DNA from: Calliphora vicina
Lineage: Eukaryota; Arthropoda; Insecta; Diptera; Calliphoridae
DNA length: 64,000 nucleotides
Assembly (NCBI RefSeq): GCF_958450345.1
Contig: NC_088780.1
Span: forward strand, 111,054,226-111,118,225
Direction: 5' to 3'
The position numbers and the translations under genes were made by a program. Every line of letters begins with the position of its first letter. The stretch's first letter is position 1. Shown one piece after another: positions 1 to 10,628 of the stretch. The notes below the pieces were generated by a model that was not told the origin of the DNA, ran no database searches, and saw nothing but the letters and a program-made list of their open reading frames with translations.

Positions 1-186
1 TAATAAATTTTTACTTTGTATGGGAGGTGCCATGCCCATTGTTCCTATATAGGTCAATTGTGAATCTAAACCATCGAGGTACCCACTCAAACACACACAA
101 CAAATTTCACCGAAATCGGCCCAGCCGTTAAGGAGGAGTTCAGTTACTAACACACGTACAGAAGAATTATATATATAAAGATAGGT
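1..186 (+). repeat. 3' tail of a non-LTR or SINE-like element (RTE-style)
   Basis: The stretch holds 'CACCGAAATCGGCCCAGCC' at about 108-126, followed by an A-rich tract and a TATATATA tail near 168-176. Many insect RTE-type LINEs and their SINEs end with a comparable 'ACCGA..TCGG.CCAG' block and a short AT repeat. The 5' part lies outside the window, so the family cannot be fixed. A reverse-orientation block of the same type occurs at 17211-17345. Confidence 0.4.
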
Positions 187-230
187 TTTTTTTTCAAATT
201 TCACTCATGTTGCAAATGAAACTCTTTAAC

Positions 231-650
231 AGTTCTGTTTACTTAATGATCGGTATGTCACGTACGATATTAAATTTTATTTATTATAAAATCATCCATA
301 GATTGTGTTTATTTATATACGTCGGATTGTAACGGAAAAAATATTTGGTTTAGTGTAAGAAATTAAAAGAAAATATAACGATTCACAAATTTTCGCATAT
401 TTCTACATGTACCTGAAAATTACTTTCGTTTTATGTCACGTTCGATATACGCTTACTTCGCTCGATATTTTAGACAACAATGACAACAACGAATGAACTT
501 ATTATTTTTTTAAAATGTAGTATCCTCTGAATGGAACATAAAGATCAAATTATATTTCCAATCTATAGGCGTACAAATGTCACATACCATGACATTGAAT
601 TGCTAATATACAACTTCAAAATTGCGTTCGTGTCATAAGAAATACAATTT
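231..650 (+). repeat. Dispersed repeat family A (GTCACGTACGA type), copy 1
   Basis: This segment shares long stretches with three other places in the window: 12366-12880 (+), 19833-20145 (-) and 49846-50660 (+). Shared landmarks are 'ATGTCACGTACGATATTAAA', 'AAAATCATCCA.AGATTG', 'GACGGATTGTAAAGGAAAA' and 'TTTGGTTTAGTGTAAGAAAT'. Copy 1 lacks the upstream GGGCAATTCC block seen in copies 2 and 4. No coding capacity or clear terminal repeats are visible, so the class is unknown; an old non-autonomous element is the simplest reading. Confidence 0.6.
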
Positions 651-1080
651 TTTAAATCTATTTAATTAAACATTTTTGGTTTTTCTCATATACATATACA
701 GGCAAATCCCGGTATAACGAACGATATGTTATCAAGTCCATTCGTTAAATGGAAAAATTCGTTATATTGTGATGTTTTTTTTTTAATTTTGGACAACTTT
801 TCTGTATTGGAATTAGGGAAATTTAAAATTAGTTAAAAATACTTTAATATATTTAAATATGACATTTCTGTTTGATGAATGGCTTGTTCCAAATATTAGT
901 GGAGGTTTTAAACACCATTAAGGATACAGTAGAAGCATTAAGCCGAATAATGCAAACTCTTTATGAAAGCAGTTATCTAAAAATTCTACGATTTCTCAAG
1001 AAATGGTTCATTTAATTAAATTCAATTAAATTAAACCTAAGAACTTCAACATTATAAGATAAATTATAAAATAAAAACAC

Positions 1081-1615
1081 AATGTTAAAAATTTATGGAC
1101 AGCAAATGTATGGACGTCTATTTGACCACAATGTTCCCTCATCTGTTCAAAGCGTTGATGATGAGGTTTCCGAAATACAAATGAAGCAAAATTTTAAAAA
1201 CCAATTAGAATATTCAATCAATATTGAAAAGGAAAGCCCTAAACATTTAAAATCCAATGCTGAAAGTTTAAAGCAGGAATTAGATATATTTGACGCAAGT
1301 AGCAATCGGAGAATACATTTTGATTGTCTTTATAATGCTTTATTAACGATATAGCCAACACATGTTTAAAGCGAGAGAGTTTTCTCGTCGAATGACTTAT
1401 TGAATGCATTATTTCTTATTGATATAATAGCGGTAAGCACAATGTAGAGTACTTTCTATAGCAAAGTAGCAAAAGAGCAGTTCAGCAGAAAACAAAATAC
1501 ATAAGAACTACTGCTTTACTCTTTTTAAATTATATGAGGTAATTTTGAATTTCATATTTTTGTTTTGAAATTAATTTAATTTTATTTTAAAATATGTACA
1601 TTAGGCCGGGTCGAT
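1081..1615 (+). repeat. Tandem duplication, upstream unit (A)
   Basis: The unit runs from the ATG of the 90-codon frame to 'GGCCGGGTCGAT' and is repeated at 1626-2429 with few differences. The last 19 bases are the left tip of the foldback element that starts at 2411. The duplication therefore happened after the foldback element had inserted. Unit A carries the uninterrupted (empty) site, TA at 1533-1534, for the MITE present in unit B. Confidence 0.85.
1082..1354 (+). pseudogene. 90-codon relic reading frame inside the pogo-like element
   Basis: A continuous frame of 90 codons starts at ATG 1082 and ends at TAG. It is rich in charged residues (a DDEVSEIQ-like acidic patch near residue 27, then a basic and acidic helix-forming stretch). 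A possible exon-like piece lies just upstream, around 925-970. I do not recognise a catalytic motif. From its place inside the element it may be the C-terminal part of a degenerate transposase, which in pogo-type proteins is often acidic and helical. A second, frameshifted copy follows at 1627-1890, which argues against current function. Confidence 0.35.
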
Positions 1616-1625
1616 CACATACCTG

Positions 1626-2429
1626 AATGTTAAAAATTTATGGACAGCAAATGTATGAACGTCTATTTGACCACAATGTTCCCTCATCTGTTCAAAGCGT
1701 TGATGATGAGGTTTCCGAAATAAAAATGGAGCAAAAATTTAAAAACCAATTAGAATATTTAATCAATATTGAAAAGCCCTAAACATTTAAAATCCAATGC
1801 TGAAAGTTTTAAGCGGGAATTAGATTGACGCAAGTAGCAATCGGAGAATACATTTTGATTGTCTTTATAATGCTTTATTAACGATAAAGCCAACACATGT
1901 TTAAAGCGAGAGAGTTTTCTCGTCGAATGACTTATTGAATGCATTATTTCTTATTGATATAATAGCGGTAAGCACAATGTAGAGTACTTTCTATAGCAAA
2001 GTAGCAAAAGAGCAGTTCAGCAGAAAACAAAATACATAAGAACTACTGCTTTACTCTTTTTAAATTATACCCTATAAGCATTTTTAATGGAATTCAAGTT
2101 GAAAGCAAGTGTAATTCAAGCCTTGAATTATAGTCAAGCAATTGAATTACAGTTGTATTACACTTTATTTCAGTAGCATTCTCCAGTAAAAAGGAAACAT
2201 AAATTCCAGCCACATGGTTTTTGTTTGAAAAATATTTAATTTTTCAAATATTTTTCCAGTTCAAAACATAATTACATTTTCATTCAAGTCAAATTCCAAC
2301 AAAATGTTCAAGGGCTTGAATTTTTGTAGCTTTGGTGCTTATTGGGTATGAGGTAATTTTGAATTTCATATTTTTGTTTTGAAATGAATTTAATTTTATT
2401 TTAAAATATGTACATTAGGCCGGGTCGAT
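1626..2429 (+). repeat. Tandem duplication, downstream unit (B), interrupted by a MITE
   Basis: This is the second copy of the unit at 1081-1615, separated from it by about 10 bases of unrelated filler. The 90-codon frame is broken here by a 5-bp deletion near 1770 and a further small deletion near 1826. A 277-bp MITE at 2070-2346 splits it at a TA. Confidence 0.85.
2070..2346 (+). mobile_element. MITE with CCCWATAAGCA ends, copy 1
   Basis: The ends are CCCTATAAGCA at 2070 and TGCTTATTGGG at 2346, and the insert is flanked by TA (2068-2069, 2347-2348). The empty site is preserved in the upstream duplicate unit at 1533-1534, so the boundaries are exact: 277 bp, 2-bp duplication. The interior is a run of TTCAAG/CTTGAA-rich sequence with no frame. 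Related copies lie at 19138-19364, 36247-36367 (truncated) and 36700-36927. The TA duplication suggests Tc1/mariner-type mobilisation. Confidence 0.85.
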
Positions 2430-3292
2430 TTGTATGGCCGATCAAAAAGTAAAAACTCGAATAGCAGAAACGCAATCCACGGAAAATTCTAAGAAAGTTT
2501 CCTCAAGAAACCATAGGTCTTAAATCAAATCCTATCTTGAGCATTTCGTATTTTATCCAATAAAAAAAAACTATTAAAAAAACAAGTAAGAAAGTATGGT
2601 CGGTCAAGCCCGACCTATTATATGGTCGGTACACTAAGTAAAAGAATAAAAACATTTTTCTTTTAAAATTTCAATAACTTGTATTTCTGAGTGATTTTCG
2701 GAAGTGGGCCTTATATGGGGGCTATGACCAATTATGGACCGATCTCCAAGAAATTAGGTGGTGTGATTTATGTCTATATGAATGTTTACTACGTTGAATT
2801 TTGTGAGTATACCAACATTTTTAAGCGATTTATGCACTTTAAAGTGATTTTCGGAAGCGGGTCTATATGGGAGCTATGACTAATTATGGACCGATCGTAA
2901 CAAAATTTGGTGACATGAATTTTGTATATATAAAACTTATTTGGAGCGGAATTTGTGGAGATACATATATAAATTAAACATTTATGATCGATAAAGTCCA
3001 ATTTCGGGAGGACATTTGTATGGGGGCTAGGTGAAATAATGGACCGATTTCAGCCAGTTTCAATAGGATTGGTCCTTGAGCCGAAAAAATAATATGTATC
3101 AAATTTCATCGAAATATCTTCAAAATTGCGACCTGTACCCTCCCCACTATAGTGGTGCAGGGTATAAAAATTTGTATTGAAATATCATTGGATAAAAGAC
3201 GAAATGCGCAAGATAAGATTTGATTTTAGACCTATGGTTTCTTAGGGAAAATTTCTAAGAATTTTCCATAGAATGCGTTTCACCCTAATGTA
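2411..3292. mobile_element. Foldback element with TACATTAGG tips
   Basis: The tips are TACATTAGG at 2411 and CCTAATGTA ending at 3292. Arms of about 90 bp at 2472-2562 and 3186-3276 are inverted repeats of each other at roughly 85-90% identity by eye; both contain 'AAACCATAGGTCT'. The centre is occupied by a separate repeat (2579-3171). No coding capacity is seen. The tip sequence matches that of the 18051-19422 family. Confidence 0.7.
2579..3171 (+). repeat. Hairpin-headed repeat family H, GGTCGG subtype, copy 1
   Basis: It begins AACAAGTAAGAAAGTATGG, followed by a GGTCGG..CCGACC hairpin head. It ends in an inverted pair around 'CCCCACTATAGTGG' and GGGTATAA. The body contains 'GGACCGATC' and 'TATGGGAGCTATGAC' blocks spaced at about 150 bp. 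The same architecture occurs about nine times in the window. There are no terminal inverted repeats of the usual kind and no frame. Confidence 0.7.
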
Positions 3293-3527
3293 CATATATT
3301 TTCTATAAAAAAAAATATAACAGAAAAATCAAAAGAAAGAATCTAAAAAGTGCATTAAAAATCACATTAACATATTAATCGACTCGAATTATAAAGATAC
3401 GTTCACAATTTATAAGATTTTGTGACACTTAATTGCTCTTTTACTCTACTATATCAAGAATTATAAGAAATTAAATTATAAGAAGTATTTTTTTACTAAC
3501 AGATTTTGAAGATTCCAGGAAACACTT

Positions 3528-3874
3528 ATGGTGTTTTCTTTTCTGACAAAAAATGTTGCCTATATATTTTGTACCATTTATTAAATGTTACCCATACCCT
3601 CATAATGTGTTGCATTTTTAACGATCACAATAGAACACTTTTCTTTTATGTAGCTTCTAAATATTATAAAACTATACATTTTGCTTACATAAAAAGTGGT
3701 GCATTTCTAATCCTTTGTTAAAATTGAGGGTGAAAAATGTTGCATATATTCAGGGTTTTAGGGTAACATTATTAGAAAAGAATACGACCAAACCACATTT
3801 TTTTCAGAAAAGAACACAAAGAAGGGTAAAAGGCAAAATAAATGCATCATTTATGCCAGAAAAGAAAACACCAT
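3528..3874. repeat. Small inverted-repeat unit
   Basis: An 18-bp perfect inverted pair, ATGGTGTTTTCTTTTCTG at 3528-3545 and its reverse complement at 3857-3874, brackets about 310 bp. Related reversed fragments lie inside. It may be a small foldback MITE nested in the right part of the pogo-like element; no target duplication is evident. Confidence 0.4.
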
Positions 3875-4066
3875 TAGTCAAGATAAAATTTTTGTTTTTA
3901 TTTTCTTCAAAATATTGAGAATTTTGTTATTCCAGTTTTCATTCATCCAAATTTTTTACTCTTTCAATGAAATTCTACGGTTTCCCATATTTAATTCACG
4001 TGAACACTTGCACAATTATAGCCTGTTTCACAATATAGAGTGAAAGATTTCGTTCGCATTCTAAGC

Positions 4067-4128
4067 GAAAGAAAACTGATTTTGGATTCCCTAACTTCAT
4101 GTTTATGTGAACGAATCAGTTTTCTTTC
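4067..4128. repeat. Hairpin near the right end of the pogo-like element
   Basis: GAAAGAAAACTGATT at 4067-4081 pairs with AATCAGTTTTCTTTC at 4114-4128, a 15-bp stem with a 32-base loop. It lies 76 bp inside the right terminus. It may be a subterminal feature or chance. Confidence 0.4.
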
Positions 4129-4206
4129 ACTTGGAATTATTAGAGTAGCTATTGAAAACGGTACTGTAACGGCTTATTTTCTTATTTTTACCGGGATTTG
4201 CCTGTA

Positions 4207-5590
4207 CATACATTTTATTTGTTGATAATAATGATAATAATGAAATACTTTCGAATCTAGAATTCGTCTACGATTGTTTGCAAGTTCTTTTATTTTTTTC
4301 ATAACGTCTCCCACCGTAGTGTATCTAAATACATCTAATATTATCTTTCACAGTATATAGGTATTTTAACATCACTGACTTATTGACACACAATTCTATT
4401 ATTTATTTCCACCTAAACAAAGATACAAATTGACGAAGTGTTAAGTTTGTAAGAAGAAAAAAATAGCTCAAACAAAAACACAATATGAAAAATTTTCCAT
4501 TTCAAAACTAATGCTGTTGTGGCCTTAAAGAAATTAAACCAACAAAAAAAAACATAAACTGCAAAGTTTGCCACGATGATGGCTGTTTTCCAAGTTCAGT
4601 CAGAGGATACTCGGCAAGTTTTCTATCAAAACAGTGAGTTGTTTTGTAGAAAAGTGGAGTTTTTTGTTTTGCTTGCAGATGTGTTTTATAATTTTTTTAA
4701 AGTTAAACAATCAATATCCATTTAGTATTGAAATATGTATTATAAGTAAAGTAATGTAATTTGTCTTAAGATGTACAAAAAAAAAACTTTAGAAGTTTAC
4801 TAAAGAGTGACTCAGAAAAAATTTATATTTACACTTACACTTACACTATTCCAGCCAAAACTTATGCTTGGTCCATCAAATTATTATTGTTTAATCATAA
4901 ATTTACAACTCTTGTCTTATAAAAATGGTGACCGAGAAAAAGGTACACTAAGGAAAAAACTGCAACTTAATAACAAGAACGCGTCATATTAATTCATAAT
5001 GTTCATTATAATAGTAAAACCATATTAAAATAGGATAAATCAACAATTTTCAACTTTAAAATGTAAAAATCATATTAAAATAGGATAAATCCATGGAACA
5101 ATCAGTACAATTATTAGAGAGAGTTTTCATTATTCAACCCTAAAACGTCAAACTATATATTTAATTACTTACCTTTTTTCAATTTGTTACCGCGATATTT
5201 TATACATTTGAAACGTTGAAATTAGTACACATTTATTTAACAAAATATAGTTTTTCTGCAATTATTAATGAATTTATGGTTGAAATTGAATTTTTTCGTA
5301 ACAAAAAATTTAATTCAATTATTTTTTTTTAAACATTTCCTTTTGATATTTTTTCATTTTCTTTTGTTTGACGTTATAGGGAATGTATAATTGAGAACAT
5401 ACTTTCTAATAATTGTACCTTGCTAATTCTACAATGGGATAAATCAATAATTTTCTACTTCAAATTAATATTTTTCCATATTGAAATAAAAAATTTCAAC
5501 ATTACTAGACTTTCGTTAATGTTTCTTATTGATTCAATATGTTTTTTATTGATTTTAAGTTGTTTTTTCTCTAGGTGTAACAGCGTAAAA
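4207..5590. other. AT-rich stretch with two minor repeats
   Basis: No gene is recognisable. At 4849-4880 the sequence 'TTCCAGCCAAAACTTATG.TTGGTCCA' recurs at 46468-46499. It could be a mariner terminus belonging to the transposase relic that begins near 5590. A 21-bp direct repeat (CATATTAAAATAGGATAAAT) lies at about 5023-5043 and 5072-5092. Confidence 0.5.
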
Positions 5591-5945
5591 AAAATCAAAT
5601 ATGGACTTTCAAAAAAATAGCATAAACAGTATAAGGAAGACTTGAACATTGAACAAAATCCTGGATCAGGAAGAAAAAAAGATTATTTTGTGCGCAGAGC
5701 CGAAGATAATGCCATTTGCAGTTGTGGCAAAAGAAGCCAAAGAAGACAGAAATATATATAACGGAGTGTCTACAAAAACGGTTTTTACCTTTCTTAAAAC
5801 AGCAAAGAGTGCCATCATATTTCTGGCCTGATTTGGCATCATGCCACTATGTAAAAAAGGCGCTTGAATAATATAAATTTTGTACCACGGAAGGAAAATT
5901 CACTCAACTGTCTAGAACTTAGGCCTGTGGAAAGGTATTGGGCTC
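5590..5945 (+). pseudogene. Tc1/mariner transposase relic (FWPDLASCHY motif)
   Basis: Conceptual translation across at least two frameshifts gives recognisable family landmarks. A 'NPGSGRKK' stretch near 5656-5680 resembles the linker after the N-terminal helix-turn-helix. 'STKTVFTFLKTAKSA' lies at about 5768-5812, and FWPDLASCHY at 5821-5850. In the mariner/IS630 group the FWPDLASCHY block carries the second catalytic aspartate. The frame then meets stops at the following LE and RT positions. The N- and C-terminal parts and the first and third acids are not found, so it is dead. A related fragment with FWTDLAPYH is at 50743-50769. Confidence 0.7.
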
Positions 5946-6454
5946 TATAAGTTTATTTTGGCTCACTCTTTATATACTTAAAGGTAGAGTTTTGAGAAAT
6001 TTAAAATCACTGGTATACACCTTTTATAAAATATGTTCTTTATTGGACGCTGTTTCGGACGGGCTATCTCTGCAATCCTGTGTTTTACATTTAAGATGTT
6101 TAATAATTCGTGGTAGATAATCTACTTGGAAACATCAACATTTTTCTTAAACTTTTACTTCATTTTTCTTTCGTCACTTGTGTTATTGATTACAAAAGTT
6201 ACATAAGTTAGTTTGTACAACAATTAACTTTTACAAAATTTAAAAATATGCAAAGTTAAATTTTTTTTCTTCTTCAACATAACTTGGAAAAGTGTTTGAG
6301 TACACTCTAAAAAGTGCTTGTAAAATTACTATGATAAATTTAGTATATACAGAAAATGCGTAATTTTTAAATTAATTTTCCTTATTTAATAAAGAAAAAG
6401 TAACAATAACTACCCTCTTTATATTTCCATTCACTCAGAAAACTATATGCTCTA
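5946..6454. other. AT-rich stretch, nothing recognised
   Basis: No coding, RNA or repeat feature could be supported here. Confidence 0.5.
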
Positions 6455-6560
6455 TTTCATGTTTCTAGACATAGAGCGGAAACTCTCCTGTCAAAGACCT
6501 AACTCAGTAACCAAACATGCAAATACAATTTTGTCGTACAGTGGCGCCCGTAGAACAAGT
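6455..6560 (+). repeat. CATAGAG-type MITE fragment
   Basis: The block 'ACATAGAGCGGAAACTC' followed by 'CTGTCAAAGACCTAACTCAG' is nearly identical to the left end of the MITE at 21872-22059. The right end is missing or too diverged to see. Confidence 0.6.
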
Positions 6561-8149
6561 AAGGTTGCTAATATCAAAAATTTCATGTGCCCTTAAAAAA
6601 TATTGAATAAACATATGTATTTTACAGTAAATTGTCCAACGATTTCAAATATGCTACTCTTATTACAATCAACAGACCATTTTGGTAATTTGGTCCGCTT
6701 TCAGATAGAATATATGGAAAACTATGTAACGGATCGACATTATTTTTGATTCTATTGATAGATCTATTTATTAAGAAAATAATAAAAAAAAACTTGTACT
6801 GTTTGCTTTGTATTTGTCCGGGTAAATCGATATTTACCAACTATCCATATTTTCAATATTTCTCAACTTTGTTGGAAAATAAAAAAAACCATAAATTTCT
6901 ATATTTGCCATATTTTCAAAATAAGTTCTTTGATTATTCCTTTAACTAATGCAAAAACTTCCAGCTGCCCGTCCTTCCCCCATTTTTTGCTAGAGGTAAA
7001 ATTTTGAAAAATTACATGGTTCCAAAAATAACATATAACTGCGAAAAACAAACCAAACTTTTTTTTAATCTTTTCTGGAATAATTTTAAATCATAAGACC
7101 CTTTAAAAAGAAACATAAAAAATAACCCATAAGTAGGCATGACAATTAGAAACTATTTCTAAATGTATTTAATCAGATCGTGTTCGGCCTCTGATGGCTA
7201 TGAAGGCTGCCCATTGGATGATTTTGTTCGTAACAGCTGCTTATTGTTTACAAAATTCCTTCTAAAAATTTTACAACATGGGGAATTTTTTCACGTGAAC
7301 AAAGTTGATGAACGAGAAATGGGAAAAGGGAATATATTTCATGTGAAATATTGATTCGTGATAGGGGTGAATGTTTTGATTTTTTGTGAAAAAATTATTT
7401 TTTTTTTCCAAATAATAACAATAAATCTGAAATTGCTTGGATTTCGTTCGCTTACTTTTTATATTTTTGAGAATATTTTTCTCTTATATTACTAGTTTTT
7501 CTAGAAATGTATTCAAACATAGCTATTGTGACTAAATTCAAATATTCAAAAGTTACCTATAATAAATGCAGTAAACTTACATAAAAAATGATTAGAGTGT
7601 AGGAAGAGGGAGAGAGAGAGAGTTTTTTTAGTTTCAGAAACTTTTCTTCTATTCCATGAAATAATTTATTGTGTAAGAAAAATAGGTATCATCTGCAAGA
7701 TAAATATGGATGTTTTAAAAAACTAACTGCGTTTGCCATGTTATTGTAAAGGAATATTCAAAAATTCAAAACAATTGCAGAAGAACACAAATATGAGGAT
7801 TGGAAATGAAAATCAAGGACACAGAACTGATTTGACGATACCAGCTATTGATGCTATGGATGGTCTCTCAAAATTGTAAATACCGGTACGAAATCAAAAG
7901 ACTTGACAACAAATCTGACGGTTAGAGCAGATGGTAGCTTGGGTTCTGTTAAATGTTCATCAAAAACAGAGATAAACAAAAATTTTAGGTTTTCAAGTTA
8001 AAAAAATTAGCAAATTTACCGCCCTAAAAATAATGTTTAAAGTTATTTTGAATGATTCCACAAATATTTCGGTTTCTAAGAGGATCCTTATGTCCCAAAC
8101 GATAGGAGATAGTTGGCTGAAATTTTCCACAATACTCTCTGTTAGTAAG
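6561..8149. other. AT-rich stretch with a short GA microsatellite
   Basis: No gene is recognised. A short (GA)n run sits at about 7606-7622. The rest is A/T homopolymer-rich sequence. Confidence 0.5.
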
Positions 8150-8560
8150 ATTTGTTAAGATTTGGTATTGAAAATGGGTAATATTGGTACATGATTTCAA
8201 TTAGCCCCCATTCAAATGTCCCCCCGGAATACTGTTTGAGCAGTCTTAAATATGTTGATTATGCGGCAATCCTGATAAAATATTGCACAAATTAGTTACA
8301 AGTACTCTGAAATAATATTGTAAAGTATGGCGAAAATCGGGCAACATTTGAGCCTAGTCCCCATGCAAGGCCCCCCTCAGAAAAAGACTTGAACAGTCAT
8401 AATTGTCTTATAATGGTGAAAGGATAATTATGAAATTGCACATAAATAAGTTTTATATGAACCTAAATCTTTCTAACGAAATTTGTGGGGATCGGTCCAA
8501 AATTGACCCTACCCCGCACATAACCCCTATATTAGAAACATATTTTATTGGCACAAGATT
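8150..8560 (-). repeat. Hairpin-headed repeat family H, body fragment
   Basis: In reverse orientation it matches the body of the copy at 57199-57612. The shared landmarks are an 'AGCCCCCATTCAAATGTCC' type block, a 'CAGTCTTAAATATGTTGATT' type block, and 'GTGGGGATCGGTCC' near 8486. The hairpin head is not preserved. Confidence 0.6.
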
Positions 8561-9927
8561 TCGCGCGGTCTCTTATTTGTTAATTGTATTAATTGTGTGG
8601 ATACATTGAAATCGCGTACTTGAAAAAGTCGAAGTCAATCCGACTGTTAAAAGACTGCGTCCGTCGGATTAGAAGACTGTTAGGAAGACATAGAAATCAT
8701 GTACCTGAGAAGCTATTAATGTAAGCTATGATATTGCTTCCAAAATGTTAGTTGCATCCTAGGAAGCACACTTTTTTTCTGAGTAAATGGAGTCAATTAA
8801 AGTTACTTCATATAAAGATTTAGAATTGGAGCCTGTTCCTATCATCCTATCATTCAGTCATTAGACTAGTTTTAAGAGATTTTCTCCCGCATGCCAAATA
8901 AACAAGAACATGGAATGATAACGTCACACAGAACACTGTATATTTTTAGATTTTTTATACCAACAAGAAATATTAGAAAACAAAAAACTGCAATTAACTA
9001 TTTATTTATTTAAGTATTTCAGTTTCAAAAATAAAACAACCATCATCACACCTATATAACATCTCGAAAACAAATAAAATTAGAATTGATTAGCAATAAT
9101 CCAAGCACTTGTTAGTATTCCTTAAAAATTCTATTGAATCTTATTTGAACAATTTGGTGGCAGTAACTTTTATCTATATCATTGATTTGTATATTTTTTT
9201 CTATACACTACTAGAATATTTAAAAACCATGAATCAGCATGGAAATCGTTAAATTCTTCGACATAAAAACTTTTATCTATTTGCGCTCTTTTTTCTCACT
9301 GGACAACAAAAATAAACTCTAAGTTGTTTTACTAAAAACCAGAAACAAAAAAAAGACTAAAAAGAAAATTTTTCTATCGATTTTCTAATGTTAATGTACA
9401 TGGTATAAATATAATGTTTGTTTGTAGTTGTTTCCAATATAAAACTTGTACATATTTAAAGGTCTGTGAAAGGAAAAGTTTTATTATACTGTCAATCATA
9501 AATGTTTCATTTTCTTTTTTCATTCATTGTTAGCCACATTTTAACAACTCAATAGGCAAAAAACCAAAAAGAAAAAAAAACATAGGAAAATGAAAATTGT
9601 GAGCAATTTTACATTTTATAAACGCAATAAAAGCCTGACTACTAAATCAAGTTTAAAAGTACAAAGTTTTTAATTTTTCTTTTCTTTTTTTAGCAGACAT
9701 AACAAATTCTTTGTATTGTTAACCAAAGTTCTATTAGGTGTGTGAAAGAGTGCGTTTGAAGGAGTGAACAAATGCACAAGTATAATGATAAAATAAAAGT
9801 TTACATAATTGTTTAGTGCTATTTAACATTTCTGTGAAATTATTATTTTTTCTTTTAGCCAGAAGAAATTTGTTAAATGATATTATTGTAAGAGAGTTCA
9901 TTGCATAATATGTACATTTGAATAGAA
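8561..9927. other. AT-rich stretch, nothing recognised
   Basis: No coding or repeat feature could be supported. Homopolymer-rich, non-repetitive sequence within this window. Confidence 0.5.
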
Positions 9928-10372
9928 AACAAGTAATAGTGCTATATTCGGCTGTGCCGAATCTTATATACCCTTCACCAAATTATATTTCAAAATAAAA
10001 ATTTAAAATATTCTTAGGTAAACAAAATTTATTTTTTTCCCAAAGTTGTTTTTTAATATTTAGCGAAAAAAAACTTTTGGTGAAAAAAAATTCGGGTTAA
10101 AAAATGTTTTTTCCGATTTTGACCCATTTTAGGTCCAACTTACTGTGGTCTTATATACGTCAATGCAAAGGATATCCATATTGTCTATATTAATGACTTA
10201 GTAATCCAGATATAGGTAAAAAAAATATATAAAAAATCGAGGTTGTCCTGGTTTTTATTCTTATATCTCAGCCATTTGTGGACCGATTTTCTTGATTTGA
10301 AATAGCAACTGAGCCGGAAGAATTCCGGAGATACTGATGTAGAAATTACAAACGGAATGACATATAATAAGT
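9928..10372 (+). repeat. Hairpin-headed repeat family H, ATTCGGC subtype, copy
   Basis: It starts AACAAGTAATAGTGC and has a perfect 7-bp hairpin head ATTCGGC-TGT-GCCGAAT at 9946-9962, then TATATACCCTTCACC. It ends 'GTAGAAATTACAAACGGAAT'. The end matches in reverse the start of the copy at 63808, so both ends of the family are seen in this window. Non-coding. Confidence 0.7.
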
Positions 10373-10628
10373 GTGGGAGTATACAATTTTATTATTTATT
10401 ATAAGTTAGTATGGCAATGGGATTTTTTTTTCTTTCAAAAATATAATAACCCAAAAAAAAAATGGTATTACTACCGATCATTTAGATTAAATATATAAAA
10501 AGGTTTTTTTTTGGAAATTAAATTTAAAAAAATAAATATTTATTTATGAACAATCGTTGATGCCTTTACTTGTAGCGTATTATCTCCGCCAAAATTAGAA
10601 CTATCGACTGGAGTTTATATTTAGAATT

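Larger units (their letters stand above)
699..4204. mobile_element. 3.5-kb pogo/Tigger-like DNA transposon, with nested insertions
   Basis: The two ends are a perfect 16-bp inverted repeat, CAGGCAAATCCCGGTA at 699-714 and its reverse complement at 4189-4204. Both are flanked by TA (697-698 and 4205-4206). A TA target duplication and ends starting CAG are typical of the pogo/Tigger branch of Tc1/mariner. The subterminal 'CGTTATA' motifs inside the left end also fit that group. No intact transposase remains. The interior is filled by a 90-codon relic, its tandem copy, a foldback element (2411-3292) carrying another repeat (2579-3171), a MITE (2070-2346) and a small inverted-repeat unit (3528-3874). 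The assignment to pogo rests on the ends and duplication only. Confidence 0.7.
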
